Positions 41,923 to 51,306 of a DNA stretch of 64,000 nucleotides are shown piece by piece; the stretch's first letter is position 1, and the number at the start of each line of letters is the position of its first letter. The DNA lies in the NCBI RefSeq assembly GCF_002086485.1, contig NZ_MVHF01000002.1, positions 339,798-403,797 on the forward strand. The letters run 5' to 3'. A model generated the notes under the pieces. It was given only the letters and a program-made list of their open reading frames with translations. It was not told where the DNA came from and did no database searches. This DNA comes from Mycobacterium aquaticum (GTDB taxonomy: Bacteria > Actinomycetota > Actinomycetes > Mycobacteriales > Mycobacteriaceae). The translations under genes and the position numbers were made by a program.

Positions 41923-42962
41923 CGGCGACAGTGGGCGTCGGGATCCCGCTGTCGCGGATATGCGACAGCGTGAGCGAGCGCGCCGCGGCGCTTGACGAGC
42001 ACCGTACCGACGTGCAGGCGGATCTGGCGCAGATCGGTGCCGCCGGGTTGTTCGACCTCGGCCTCGGGACCGGTGGTCTGCCCGACATGGTCACGGTCAT
42101 CGACGAGATCGCCGCACACAGCCTGGCCGTGGGTTTCTCGGCGTGGGCCCACCGAATGACGCTGGAGTATCTGCGGCGGGGGTCGCATGCACTGCAGCAC
42201 AACGTCTTCGGGCAGCTGCTGAGCGGCCGCCGACCGGGCGTCACTGCCATGGCAGCCGGTCTGCGATATGTCGCGGGCCTGGACGACCTGCCCGTCAAAG
42301 CGCGGCGCGACGCTGACGGTCTGCGCCTGACCGGCCCGATCCGCTGGGCCTCCAATGTCTTCGACGATGCGCTGATCGTGCTGCCCGCGGCCGGAGACGC
42401 CGGCGAAACCTACGTGGTGGCTGTGGATGTGGCGCAGCCCGGGGTGGCTGTCAACCCTGAACCGAATCTGATGGCGCTCGGGGCGACGGGGTCGACGTCG
42501 CTGCGCCTGACGGACGTCACCGTGTCGCCGGATCGCATCCTCAGCACCGATCTGCCCGGGTTCGTCGCGGCGGTGAGACCATCGTTTCTGGTGCTGCAGA
42601 CCGCATTCTGCGTAGGTGTGACGCGCGCGGCGGTATCGGCCGCCGAACAGGTCACGGGTGGTCTTGCCGACGAGTTCTCCGAGCAGCTGACCAGCATTGC
42701 CGGGCGCAGCCGGGCACTGCGCGACGATCTGTATGCGCGAGCGTCGGATCCGTACGCAGCACCCGTCCCTGACCTCATCCGGCTACGTCTGCTGACCGCG
42801 CAATTGGCACTGGAGGCAACCCGGCTGGAGTGCACCCTGACCGGCGGCGCCGCATATGCCCTGGGCAGTCCCGCGAACCGACGGTTTCGCGAGGCCGCCT
42901 TCCTGCCCGTGCAATCTCCATCGGAAGGACAACTCAGGTGGGAACTCAAGCAGTACGGGTGA
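41919..42962 (+). CDS. Acyl-CoA-dehydrogenase-fold flavoprotein, possibly a flavin-dependent monooxygenase
   Basis: 347 residues, shorter than true acyl-CoA dehydrogenases. ACAD-like parts are LRLTGPIRWASNVFDDALIVLPAAG, STSLRLTDVTVSPDRIL and a C-terminal helical bundle ending RRFREAAFLPVQSPSEGQLRWEL. The usual catalytic EGTxEI stretch is missing. The DszC/SfnB-type FMNH2 monooxygenases share this fold and often sit beside sulfonate transport genes, as here. It is coupled to both neighbours by overlaps (25 bases with the ATPase). Confidence 0.7.
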   Translation: MTATVGVGIPLSRICDSVSERAAALDEHRTDVQADLAQIGAAGLFDLGLGTGGLPDMVTVIDEIAAHSLAVGFSAWAHRMTLEYLRRGSHALQHNVFGQLLSGRRPGVTAMAAGLRYVAGLDDLPVKARRDADGLRLTGPIRWASNVFDDALIVLPAAGDAGETYVVAVDVAQPGVAVNPEPNLMALGATGSTSLRLTDVTVSPDRILSTDLPGFVAAVRPSFLVLQTAFCVGVTRAAVSAAEQVTGGLADEFSEQLTSIAGRSRALRDDLYARASDPYAAPVPDLIRLRLLTAQLALEATRLECTLTGGAAYALGSPANRRFREAAFLPVQSPSEGQLRWELKQYG

Positions 42963-43663
42963 CGGCCGGCCACAAACGCTTCGGGACCGGCACGGCCCTG
43001 CAGGACATCGACCTGTCGATCGACGATGGCGAGTTCCTGGCCGTGCTCGGCCGTAGCGGCAGCGGCAAATCCACGCTGCTGCGTGTGCTGGCCGGTTTGG
43101 AACAACTGACCACCGGAAGCGTGGAATGGGTCGGCGACGGGAACCGTCCCCGCACCGGCGTCGTCTTCCAACAGGCATTGCTGATGCCCTGGCTCACCGT
43201 GGCTGCCAATGTCGGTTTCGCCAAACGATTCTCAGCGCACCGGGATGGATTCGACCAGGCCTACGCCGATCAGCTCATGGAACGGTTCGGTCTGGCCGGT
43301 CTTGTCGACCGTTACCCCGATCAACTGTCAGGAGGACAGGCCCAGCGGGTGGCGATCTTGCGCGCCGCTGCCACCCAGCCGCGCCTGCTGCTACTCGACG
43401 AGCCCTTCAGTGCGCTGGATCCGGCGACCAGAGCCGATCTACGAGGCTGGCTTGCCGATCTCGTGAAGCAGTTGTCGGTCACCGTGGTCCTGGTCACCCA
43501 CGATGTCGACGAAGCACTGGAGCTCGCCGATCGCATCGTTCTGCTCGGGCAAGACGGGCACATCGGTACCCAATGGGTGGTCGACCGGGATGTGGCTGGG
43601 TCGGGGCAGCTGCGCAGCGACATCCTCGGGCACTACCGACTGGTGGGGAGCGAATCGTTGTGA
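42938..43663 (+). CDS. ABC transporter ATP-binding protein (NitT/TauT type)
   Basis: 242 residues: Walker A GRSGSGKSTLL, Q-loop VVFQQALLMPWLTVAANVGF, signature LSGGQAQRV, Walker B LLLLDEPFSALD and switch His in VTHDVDEAL. The LMPWLTVxxNV form is typical of SsuB/TauB and nitrate-type importers. The GTG at 42938 follows GGAAGGA. It overlaps the binding-protein gene by GTGA. Confidence 0.92.
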   Translation: MGTQAVRVTAGHKRFGTGTALQDIDLSIDDGEFLAVLGRSGSGKSTLLRVLAGLEQLTTGSVEWVGDGNRPRTGVVFQQALLMPWLTVAANVGFAKRFSAHRDGFDQAYADQLMERFGLAGLVDRYPDQLSGGQAQRVAILRAAATQPRLLLLDEPFSALDPATRADLRGWLADLVKQLSVTVVLVTHDVDEALELADRIVLLGQDGHIGTQWVVDRDVAGSGQLRSDILGHYRLVGSESL

Positions 43664-44823
43664 CCGGCCATGGCTGGTCCCGCCGTCACGTTCTGTTGGG
43701 CGCGACCACTCTCGCCGCCGCAGGCGGCTTGTTCGGTGTCGCTGATCTGGCCCGCAGCGCGACAACGGATTCCACAGATCACGGCGGCGGACTGCGCGTC
43801 GGCTACCTGCCGATCACCGATGCCGCGCCGCTGCTGATCGCGCACAGCGCAGGGCGCTATCCCAGCGGGGCCGGCCGACCGGTGCTGTTCCGCAGCTGGG
43901 CCGCGCTCGCCGAAGCGTTCCTGACCCGTCAGATCGATGTGGCTCACCTGCTCATGCCGATGGCGGTGCAACTGCGGTACGCGCTGGGCAGCGGCATCAG
44001 GGTGCTGGGCTGGAACCACACCAACGGCTCGGCGCTCACCGTCGCCCCGCACATCGAGGACCTCACGGATCTGGCGGGTACCCAGGTCGCGATTCCGTTC
44101 TGGTGGTCGATCCACAACATCGTCGTACAACAGTTGCTGCGCGCGCACGGTCTGAAGCCGGTCGTGCGGCGCCGCGCGTCCCGGTCGCAGCGCACCGTGG
44201 AGCTGATCGTGATGAGCCCGTCGGACATGGTGCCGGCGTTGGCCAATCGCTCGATCGGTGCCTATACCGTGGCCGACCCGTTCAACGCCGTCGCGCAGAT
44301 CAAGGGCATCGGGCGGATTCACACCTTCCTGGGCGACGTGTGGCGGGATCATGCCTGCTGTGCGCTGGTCACCCGCGACGACGTGATCGCCGAGCAGCCG
44401 GCCGCCGTCCAGACCCTGGCCGACGCCGTCGCGGGCGCGCAGCTGCGGATCACGGCCGAACGCAGTGCGGCGGCGGCCGCGCTGGCGGCGGGTTCTTATC
44501 TGCCACAACCGAAACCGGCTCTGCAGCTGGCGTTGACGTATCCGACCCCGCCGTACCCGCTGCGGCATCCGCAATGGCGGCCGCAGCAGATCGGGTTCCG
44601 GCCCTTCCCGTATGCAGACTTCACCAGGCGTCTGGTCGAAGCGATGGGGGAGACCGTCGTCGACGGCGATCGCCGATTCCTGGACCACATCGACCCCTCC
44701 GGCGTCCACGCCGAACTCGTCGACGACACGTTCATCCGCAACGCCATGACATCGCACGGCGGACCGCAGGCGTTCGGTCTCGACGCCGGCCTCACCCGAA
44801 TCGAAGAGGTTCAACCACTGTGA
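43660..44823 (+). CDS. ABC transporter substrate-binding protein (NitT/TauT type, Tat signal)
   Basis: 387 residues. The N-terminus SRRHVLLGATTLAAAGGLFG is a twin-arginine signal. The mature part fits the NMT1/ThiY/SsuA group: LRVGYLPITDAAPLLIAHSAGRYP, FLTRQIDVAHLLMPMAVQLRYALGSG, and AIPFWWSIHNIVVQQLLR. The ligand is probably a small sulfonate, nitrogenous or aromatic compound; it cannot be set by eye. Translationally coupled to both ABC partners. Confidence 0.88.
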   Translation: MTGHGWSRRHVLLGATTLAAAGGLFGVADLARSATTDSTDHGGGLRVGYLPITDAAPLLIAHSAGRYPSGAGRPVLFRSWAALAEAFLTRQIDVAHLLMPMAVQLRYALGSGIRVLGWNHTNGSALTVAPHIEDLTDLAGTQVAIPFWWSIHNIVVQQLLRAHGLKPVVRRRASRSQRTVELIVMSPSDMVPALANRSIGAYTVADPFNAVAQIKGIGRIHTFLGDVWRDHACCALVTRDDVIAEQPAAVQTLADAVAGAQLRITAERSAAAAALAAGSYLPQPKPALQLALTYPTPPYPLRHPQWRPQQIGFRPFPYADFTRRLVEAMGETVVDGDRRFLDHIDPSGVHAELVDDTFIRNAMTSHGGPQAFGLDAGLTRIEEVQPL

Positions 44824-45617
44824 CGACATCTGCCGCACCCCGGACCGCCGAACCTGTTCTCGCCCATCGTCTCGTCCCGCCAGCCGTCGCCATCGTTGTG
44901 GTGGTCGGGCTCTGGTGGTTGGCCACCACGACGGCCTCCGGAGCGCACTCCTTGCTGCGCCAGACCGCACCGCAGCACGTCATCCCCGCTCTCGTCGGGC
45001 TGCTGGAACGCGGCGTGCTCGTGCCAGACGCCGCGATCAGCTTGTGGCGCTTGATCATCGGGTTGTGTGTCGCGGCACTCATCGGGATCCCGGCAGGTCT
45101 GCTCATCGGGATGAGCACCGCCGCCGAGCGTGCTTCGCGCCCCGTCGTGCAGTTCCTACGAATGATCTCACCGCTGTCCTGGACGCCGATTGCGGTGGCA
45201 CTGTTCGGGATCGGAAGTCAGCCGGTGATCTTTCTGATCGCCGCCGCTGCGGTATGGCCGATACTGATGAACACCACCGCGGGAGTGCACGCCATCGAGC
45301 CCGGGTTTCTCAACGTGGCGCGCAGCTTTCACGCCACCCGCACCGAGACGCTTCGCGCTGTCGTGCTTCCTGCCATTCGGGGACATGTCCAGACCGGGCT
45401 GCGGGTCGCGCTCGGAGTGGCCTGGATTGTGCTGGTGCCCGCCGAAATGCTCGGAGTCCGTTCTGGATTGGGCTACGAAGTACTGAATGCCCGCGACCAG
45501 CTGGCCTACGATCAGGTCGTCGCGGTCATCGTCGTCATCGGAACCCTCGGGTTCGCACTCGACCTCGGGGCCCGGTGGTTGTTGACGCCGCGCCGCGGGC
45601 GCCCGGTTACGGCGTGA
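44820..45617 (+). CDS. ABC transporter permease (SsuC/TauC type)
   Basis: 265 residues, six or so membrane helices, with the EAA-type coupling loop in FLNVARSFHATRTETLRAVVLPAIRGHVQTGLRVALGVAW. It completes the importer. The GTG at 44820 overlaps the binding-protein stop. Its last 11 bases overlap the end of the convergent lipase-like gene. Confidence 0.9.
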   Translation: MTTSAAPRTAEPVLAHRLVPPAVAIVVVVGLWWLATTTASGAHSLLRQTAPQHVIPALVGLLERGVLVPDAAISLWRLIIGLCVAALIGIPAGLLIGMSTAAERASRPVVQFLRMISPLSWTPIAVALFGIGSQPVIFLIAAAAVWPILMNTTAGVHAIEPGFLNVARSFHATRTETLRAVVLPAIRGHVQTGLRVALGVAWIVLVPAEMLGVRSGLGYEVLNARDQLAYDQVVAVIVVIGTLGFALDLGARWLLTPRRGRPVTA

Positions 45618-47424
45618 TCAGCGTGCCCGCGTCCGACGCCGCCTTCTGCAGTTCCGGAATCGTCATGTCGCCGTATCCGCTTTGCACCGGACCCATGGTT
45701 GCGCCCAGCCACGGCACCACACCGGGGTCCGGAGTGACGCCCAGGTTGTAGGCCTGCATCCCGGGCAGGTGATGCTCGAGGAAGTTACCCAGGATGTCCA
45801 CCACGAAGATGACGTCACCCACAGGATTGGGCCCCAACATCGACGCAGCGTTGACCAGCGGTGTCGTTGCGTTGGGATCACCGATCATCACGATCGAGCC
45901 GTAATGTGGCTTGGTCCCCCCGCCCGGCACGTACGGTGGCACGAACGGTTGCAGCGCAGGCAGATCCGTGGCGAAGTACGCGGCGGTGTCACCGTAGGTC
46001 TCGACGTTGACGAAACCCGAGTTGGCGCCGTTGCCGGGCACTGTGGTGTTGATTCCGGGGCTTTCGAAGCCGATGCCGCCGACACCGGTTTGCTGCGCGA
46101 CGTACTCGGCTTCCCAGCCACCCAGCGAGTGGCCGGTGACGAAGATGTCGTCCTGGCTGTAGCCCTGCTTGGCCGCCTCGGCCGCAACCTGCTGTTCGAA
46201 GGCCAGGGAATCGGTGAACGCCTGTGGGGTGGTGTTGGTGAAGATCACCTGGGCGTCGGTGATGACCTGCGAGACCGCGATCACGGGGTTGGCCAACAGA
46301 TTCGTGCCGCCGGTCGTGCCCTGGTAGGCGACGATGATCTGGCCCTGCGGTGTCACCCAGGCCTTCGCGGACTCACCTGAGAGCGTATTGGTGGACTGCA
46401 TTTGCTTACCGTCCACCGTGAACGGCTTCAAGTCACCCGGGGTACCGCCGAGCACGTACTCGGCGGCCGCGGCATTCAGGAACTGAGACACGGTCGGGGT
46501 CTTGCCGGTCGCCGGGCCCGTGTAGGTCAGCGGTGGCGGGGTCGGTTGCGCGGCGGGCGTCTTGTCCAATCCCAACGTCGCTTCGACGCGTCGGAAGGCT
46601 GCGAACAATGCCTCGTCGACCGGCTGGAAGTTGATGGGACTCTTCGGGCCGTTGGCGGAGACGGTGATGTCCAGCGCTTGCAGCACCGAGTTGATGACGC
46701 GGCCCGGCAGCTCGGCGAGCTTGGCGATGGGGGAGAGCGGTTGTGGCGGCGTTCCAGTGTTAGGCGTCGGGGTCACCGGCGTCGCGACCGACGATGTGGC
46801 CGCGGCGAGCTTCGCGGTAAGAGGAATCGTGTTGATCTTGGGGTTGTTCTGGGGCGCCGTGGAGGTTTCGGCCTGCTTGGGTTCGGTCGCCGGCGTCTTG
46901 ATGGTGCCGCCGGCGAGCGAGGAAGCGACCGTCGTGAGTTGCTTCACCGCCACACGTACGCGGGTCGGAGCCGTCTGCTGGGCGTGGGACTTTCCGGCGG
47001 AGGGGTCCGTGGCGGTGTCTTGACGCAGCGCGCTCGGTTGGCGCTGTGGCAGCGTCGAATCCTGTTGTGGTTTACCGGCATTTGAGTCATCTGCGGCCGC
47101 TTTGGTGGGCTTCGCACCGGTGTCCGACGCCGACGGGCTACCGGTGGGCCCCTTGTCCTGGGTAGCGGAGTCGTTGGTCTTCGTCGTGGTCGACGACCGA
47201 CCAGGCCTGGTGCCATGATCCGGTATCGGTTTCTTGGGTCCAGGGTCGGTTGTGGCGCTTGAATGGTTCGACGCCGTTCCGGACGAATCGGCCGTGCCGG
47301 GGTCCGCCCACGCCATGGAGTGTCCGCTCGCTCCGGCGATGCCGATGCCGAGTGCCACGACGGCCAGCCCGTAACGCGGTGGCAGGCGTCTGGCACTTTT
47401 CGGGCAGCGCGAGTTATGCACCAT
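45607..47424 (-). CDS. Secreted lipase/serine-esterase-like protein with long Pro/Thr-rich linker
   Basis: 605 residues. The signal peptide (LPPRYGLAVVALGIGIAGASGHSMAWA) is followed by about 250 residues rich in Pro, Thr, Ser, Gln and Lys, a probable extended cell-wall-spanning region. The catalytic part has VAYQGTTGGTNLLANP and the nucleophile elbow VTGHSLGGWEAEYVAQQTG, as in class 3 lipases. The catalytic His is probably in the last 120 residues. The ATG at 47424 follows AGGGGGA. No PE or PPE domain is present. Confidence 0.85.
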   Translation of the reverse strand: MVHNSRCPKSARRLPPRYGLAVVALGIGIAGASGHSMAWADPGTADSSGTASNHSSATTDPGPKKPIPDHGTRPGRSSTTTKTNDSATQDKGPTGSPSASDTGAKPTKAAADDSNAGKPQQDSTLPQRQPSALRQDTATDPSAGKSHAQQTAPTRVRVAVKQLTTVASSLAGGTIKTPATEPKQAETSTAPQNNPKINTIPLTAKLAAATSSVATPVTPTPNTGTPPQPLSPIAKLAELPGRVINSVLQALDITVSANGPKSPINFQPVDEALFAAFRRVEATLGLDKTPAAQPTPPPLTYTGPATGKTPTVSQFLNAAAAEYVLGGTPGDLKPFTVDGKQMQSTNTLSGESAKAWVTPQGQIIVAYQGTTGGTNLLANPVIAVSQVITDAQVIFTNTTPQAFTDSLAFEQQVAAEAAKQGYSQDDIFVTGHSLGGWEAEYVAQQTGVGGIGFESPGINTTVPGNGANSGFVNVETYGDTAAYFATDLPALQPFVPPYVPGGGTKPHYGSIVMIGDPNATTPLVNAASMLGPNPVGDVIFVVDILGNFLEHHLPGMQAYNLGVTPDPGVVPWLGATMGPVQSGYGDMTIPELQKAASDAGTLITP

Positions 47425-47514
47425 AATTGATGTCCCCCTTGACATTTCACGGTGGTGTCCGCATCTGCCGATGGCATGAGTGCCAGCCGCCCCGAACACA
47501 CGCCGGCTCAATAT

Positions 47515-47534
47515 ATGACATCGCGTGATGTCAT
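47515..47534. promoter_or_regulatory. 20-bp palindrome upstream of the lipase-like gene
   Basis: ATGACATCGCGTGATGTCAT, perfect 8-bp arms around GCGT, about 90 bases upstream of the lipase start. It is the only structured element noticed in the 405-base gap 47425-47829; short open frames there (for example 47452-47766) lack coding character. Confidence 0.45.
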
Positions 47535-47829
47535 TCGGGGTTTTTGGCGCACCCCGCGTCGACAGGGGCCGGTGGAACCCAGCACGAAGCTCCGAAGTCA
47601 TTTTCAGGCCCTCGGGGCTCCAACCGACACGTACGGCAAAGATAACGCCGCGACCGAAAGCTCAAGGATCGAGAAATGGAAGCTCGACGCAGCCGGTCAA
47701 GTCGATGCGCTACAGCGCGAGCTGCTCCTCATCCGACGTGCTTCCGCCACCGGTCCGCGATTCTGACGTGCTCGGCTACGACGTACAGGTCAACGTCGTG
47801 AACGGGCCCGCCCTTGCGCCAGGTCGGAC

Positions 47830-49041
47830 TTACCGAATCGCCAACCCCGTCAGCGCGCGTGAGATCACAAGGCGCTGAATCTCGCTGGTGCCCTCGAAGA
47901 TCGTGAAGATCTTCGCGTCGCGGTGCATGCGCTCCACCGGGTAGTCCCTCGTGTAGCCGTTGCCGCCCAGGATCTGGATGGCCTCGTCGGTGACGTAGAC
48001 CGCTGTTTCGCTGGCGACCAGCTTGGCCATCGATCCTTCGGCGTTGTCGAAACTCTGGTTGTTGCGGGCCATCCAGCCCGCCCGCCAGACCAGGAGCCTG
48101 GCCGCGTCGATGCGGCTCTTCATGTCGGCGAGTTTGAACGCCACAGCCTGGAACTCGCCGATCTTGCGGCCGAATTGTTCACGCTGGCAGGCATATTCGA
48201 GGGCGTATTCGTAGGCGGCGCGGGCCACGCCGACCGCCATAGCACCCACCGTGGGCCGGGTGCGCTCAAACGTCTTCATCGCGGCCTGGCCACCGGCGGA
48301 TGCGCCGGACTTCACCCGCGCCACGCGCTCCTCGAACTTCTCCCGGCCGCCGAGGATCAGGTCCTCGGACAACCGCACGTTGTCGAGCACCACCTCGGCG
48401 GTGTGCGACGCGCGAATGCCGTGCTTCTTGAACTTCTGTCCTTGTGCCAATCCGGGGGTTTCGGGCGGGACGATGAAGGTCGCCTGTCCGCGGGATCCGA
48501 GTTCGGGATACACCGACGCCACCACGATGTGCACGTTGGCGATGCCGCCGTTGGTCGCCCACGTCTTGGTGCCGTTGAGCACCCACTCCCGGGTGGCTTC
48601 ATCGAATCGAGCCCGGGTACGGATGGCGCCCACGTCTGAGCCGGCATCCGGTTCCGACGAGCAGAACGCGCCCAACTGCGGATCGCCGGGCGTGCCGAAC
48701 ATCGCCGGCAGCCACTGGCCGACCTGCTCGGGAGTTCCGTTGCCCGCCAACGCCGCTGCCGCCAGACCGGTACCCAAGATCGACAGCGCGATCCCGGCGT
48801 CACCCCAGAACAGCTCCTCGAACACCGTGATGAAGCCCAACCCGCTCGGTTCGGCGGCCTGGGTTCCGAAGAACTCGGGCGAGTACAGGCCGACCTTGGC
48901 GGCTTCCTGGATGATCGGCCACGGAGTCTCCTCCCGTTCATCCCATTCGGAGGCGGCCGGACGCACCACTTCGGTGGCGAACTGGTGCACCCAATCGCGA
49001 ACCGCGATCACATCGTCGCTGAGCTGCAGTGAGAAGGTCAT
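47830..49041 (-). CDS. Acyl-CoA dehydrogenase
   Basis: 403 residues, full-length [117 protein letters not shown]. It oxidises an acyl-CoA with FAD as the first step of beta-oxidation. The ATG follows AGGAGTC. It lies 25 bases downstream of the TetR gene on the same strand, so the pair is likely one operon. Confidence 0.93.
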   Translation of the reverse strand: MTFSLQLSDDVIAVRDWVHQFATEVVRPAASEWDEREETPWPIIQEAAKVGLYSPEFFGTQAAEPSGLGFITVFEELFWGDAGIALSILGTGLAAAALAGNGTPEQVGQWLPAMFGTPGDPQLGAFCSSEPDAGSDVGAIRTRARFDEATREWVLNGTKTWATNGGIANVHIVVASVYPELGSRGQATFIVPPETPGLAQGQKFKKHGIRASHTAEVVLDNVRLSEDLILGGREKFEERVARVKSGASAGGQAAMKTFERTRPTVGAMAVGVARAAYEYALEYACQREQFGRKIGEFQAVAFKLADMKSRIDAARLLVWRAGWMARNNQSFDNAEGSMAKLVASETAVYVTDEAIQILGGNGYTRDYPVERMHRDAKIFTIFEGTSEIQRLVISRALTGLAIR

Positions 49042-49066
49042 GTGTGACTCCTGAAAAGCTGTGTGG

Positions 49067-49678
49067 TTAGCGGTCTTTGGGAATGGAGTACTGCTTGAGC
49101 ATGCTGACGGTCTGAGCAACCCACGCCTCGAAGTAGCGGTCGTCGTCGATGTTGCCCGGGGTGCGCCGGGTGAGGGCGCGCAGCGTGGCGTGATAGGACA
49201 GCGCCCCGATTGCCACCGCGGCGGCCGCGGCGGGATCCGGGATCCGGGTGCGACCGGCGCGATTGGACGCCTCCAGTTCGTCGGCGAACCGCTGGTAGGC
49301 GTTGGCGGTGATGGTCTGCCAGGTGTGCTCGTCGAGTTCACCGAGTTCGTCGGGCTCGCGGAGCATGACCCGCAACAGGTCCTCGCTCTCGGCGAGGTTG
49401 TTCCAGATCAGTTGTCCCGCGGTGCGTACCGCGGCCTCGGTGCTCGTGGGCTCGCCCGAGTCGAATTGCTCACGCGCCGTGACGATGTTGTCGATCCGGT
49501 GGCCCACCGCGGCCTCCAGCAGCGCGCGTTTGGACGAGAAATGTTTGTAGAGCGCCCCGGAGCCAGGCGCCAATCCAGCGGCCTGTTGGATGTCGGCGAC
49601 CGACGTCGCCGCGTAGCCCTTGGCGGCGAACAGTTCCAGCGCGATGGCCAGGAGTTGATCGCGCGTCGATGCGGACAT
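49067..49678 (-). CDS. TetR-family transcriptional regulator
   Basis: 203 residues: [46 protein letters not shown] is the TetR DNA-binding domain. The remaining helices form a ligand pocket, possibly for acyl-CoA given the co-transcribed dehydrogenase. The ATG at 49678 is directly overlapped on its 5' side by a palindrome, suggesting autorepression. Confidence 0.88.
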   Translation of the reverse strand: MSASTRDQLLAIALELFAAKGYAATSVADIQQAAGLAPGSGALYKHFSSKRALLEAAVGHRIDNIVTAREQFDSGEPTSTEAAVRTAGQLIWNNLAESEDLLRVMLREPDELGELDEHTWQTITANAYQRFADELEASNRAGRTRIPDPAAAAAVAIGALSYHATLRALTRRTPGNIDDDRYFEAWVAQTVSMLKQYSIPKDR

Positions 49679-49679
49679 G

Positions 49680-49699
49680 GTGAGAGAGTACTCACTCAC
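49680..49699. promoter_or_regulatory. Palindromic operator of the TetR/acyl-CoA dehydrogenase operon
   Basis: GTGAGAGAGTACTCACTCAC, a 20-base palindrome with a perfect GAGTACTC core and one mismatched pair per arm, starting one base upstream of the TetR ATG. AGTACTC-type cores are common for TetR regulators. Confidence 0.6.
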
Positions 49700-49818
49700 C
49701 GCGTTGGGAGGCAAGCCGGGGCAGTGCCGAAGGTGTAGTGATGACGATTGTTCGGGAATGTACGGTTCGCATATCGCGGGTCCGAACGCCACCGATTGCT
49801 CTCCGCGGAAAGTGGGAT

Positions 49819-49824
49819 TAACCT
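49819..49824 (+). promoter_or_regulatory. -10 element of a probable leaderless promoter for the cysteine hydrolase gene
   Basis: TAACCT (TANNNT) ends 6 bases before the ATG at 49831, and no Shine-Dalgarno is visible. Confidence 0.45.
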
Positions 49825-49830
49825 GCGGTT

Positions 49831-50439
49831 ATGGCCATCGACCCAGCGACGACAGCTGTTGTGCTCATCGAGTTCCAGAACGATTTCACCTCCGACGGTG
49901 GTGCCTTGCATGACGCCGTGGCCGAGGTCATGCAGGCCACGAAGATGCTTTCCAACATGAGGGACGTGGTCGACGGCGCACGGGCCGCCGGAGCGACCGT
50001 GATGCATGCGCCGATCACGTTCGCGGAGGGATACGGGGAGATCTCGGCCCATCCATACGGGATCTTGAAGGGCGTCGTCGACGGTCAAGCTTTCATCAAG
50101 GGCTCGTGGGGAGCCGCGATCGTCGACGAACTCGCGCCGGTGCCCGGCGATATCCTGATCGAGGGCAAACGTGGTCTCGATACGTTCGCCAGCACCAATC
50201 TCGACTTCATCCTGCGCAGCAAGGGGATACGCACGCTTGCGTTGGGTGGATTCCTCACCAACTGCTGCGTCGAGTCAACCATGCGTACTGGCTATGAGAA
50301 CGGATACGAGGTGGTCACACTGAGCGATTGCGTCGCCGCCACCTCCATGGCTGAACACGAGAACGCTCTGAAATACGACTACCCGATGTTCTCCCGCCCC
50401 ATGACGGCCGGTGAATTCGTAGCGGAACTGACGTCGTAG
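49831..50439 (+). CDS. Isochorismatase-family cysteine hydrolase
   Basis: 202 residues with the catalytic triad of the family: D18 in EFQNDF, K113 in EGKRG and a cysteine in TNCCVE (C145/C146; C146 aligns with the usual nucleophile). Members include nicotinamidase, N-carbamoylsarcosine amidase and biuret hydrolase, so an amide or carbamoyl substrate is likely. The gene stands alone, and is convergent with the next gene. Confidence 0.88.
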   Translation: MAIDPATTAVVLIEFQNDFTSDGGALHDAVAEVMQATKMLSNMRDVVDGARAAGATVMHAPITFAEGYGEISAHPYGILKGVVDGQAFIKGSWGAAIVDELAPVPGDILIEGKRGLDTFASTNLDFILRSKGIRTLALGGFLTNCCVESTMRTGYENGYEVVTLSDCVAATSMAEHENALKYDYPMFSRPMTAGEFVAELTS

Positions 50440-50446
50440 CGGTGCG

Positions 50447-51289
50447 TCAGGCCGGCGTCAACCACCCCGCGACGTTGCGGACGTAGTCCTTGAAGACGGC
50501 CAGCCTCGAGGGATCACTGTCGATCTGGTGGCCTGGGGCTTCGGTGACGAAGGAGGGTGCACCACAGTCGGTGTCCCAGTTGTAGTCGGCGAAGTGGTGA
50601 AACGTCGACTCTGCCAAAGCCCGACCGAGCGGCCTGCCGTCTGGGGCGCGCTCGCCGTCGATCAGGACGGCGAGGTTGAACCGCCGCCCGGAGGACGTGC
50701 TGCGGCCCTGTGCAAGCACCTTGGTGTATGGCCCTGCGGTCGTCACCAGGCCTTCGTGCGGGTGTGCGGGGAACCACTCGATGCGGCGGCTCGCGGTCTG
50801 TGTCGTGTGCAGCAGTTCGTGCACCGACCCGTCGACGAACACCGGCTGGTAGTCGCCATTGGCGCCGGAATGGTAGTTCGGCCAGGAGATGTCGGGGTTG
50901 TCCTGGTCGTCACACATCGTGGCAGGGTCGACGGTTTCGTCGTGGAATTGATTGACCATGCCGAGAGAACCGAGCCCTAGCAGGCAGCTGCCCAACTGCT
51001 GATGGTCGCGCGCGGTCAACACACCGCCACCATCGGTCCGGAACCGTCCGATCGCGGCGCACTCGGCCTCTGTGAGGCCATCACCCACGTCGACTGCCAG
51101 CAGCCAGAGTTGATCGAAGCCGCACTCATCGAGGTGGCTCAGCACCGGGTCGTCGCCGTGGCAGGCCCGGTTGCGGGCCACCACGTCATGACCCGCCGCG
51201 CGCAATTCGGCAGCCAACAAAGAGAAGCGGCTGATGTCCCAGTCATCACGGTTCGCCGGAATAGTGGTCTGCAGCAGGATCTTCGACAC
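50447..51289 (-). CDS. Uncharacterised protein, possibly ThuA/glutamine-amidotransferase-like fold
   Basis: 280 residues, cytosolic. The first half reads like a Rossmann-type or amidotransferase-like fold: DEYGFDQLWLLAVDVGD-type strand, then GRFRTDGGGVLTARDHQQLGSCLLGLGSLG, similar to ThuA-like proteins. EWFPAHPHEGLV in the middle recalls the HPxE of amidotransferases, but no Cys nucleophile elbow is clear. The GTG at 51289 follows AAGGAG. It is 17 bases after the SDR, likely in the same transcript. Confidence 0.6.
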   Translation of the reverse strand: MSKILLQTTIPANRDDWDISRFSLLAAELRAAGHDVVARNRACHGDDPVLSHLDECGFDQLWLLAVDVGDGLTEAECAAIGRFRTDGGGVLTARDHQQLGSCLLGLGSLGMVNQFHDETVDPATMCDDQDNPDISWPNYHSGANGDYQPVFVDGSVHELLHTTQTASRRIEWFPAHPHEGLVTTAGPYTKVLAQGRSTSSGRRFNLAVLIDGERAPDGRPLGRALAESTFHHFADYNWDTDCGAPSFVTEAPGHQIDSDPSRLAVFKDYVRNVAGWLTPA

Positions 51290-51306
51290 GGCTTCGTCTC
51301 CTTGAG

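Noticed and set aside
47452..47766. 104-codon plus-strand frame in the lipase upstream gap
   Set aside because: No ribosome site, no recognisable domain and no coding-like third-position bias by eye; kept as non-coding.
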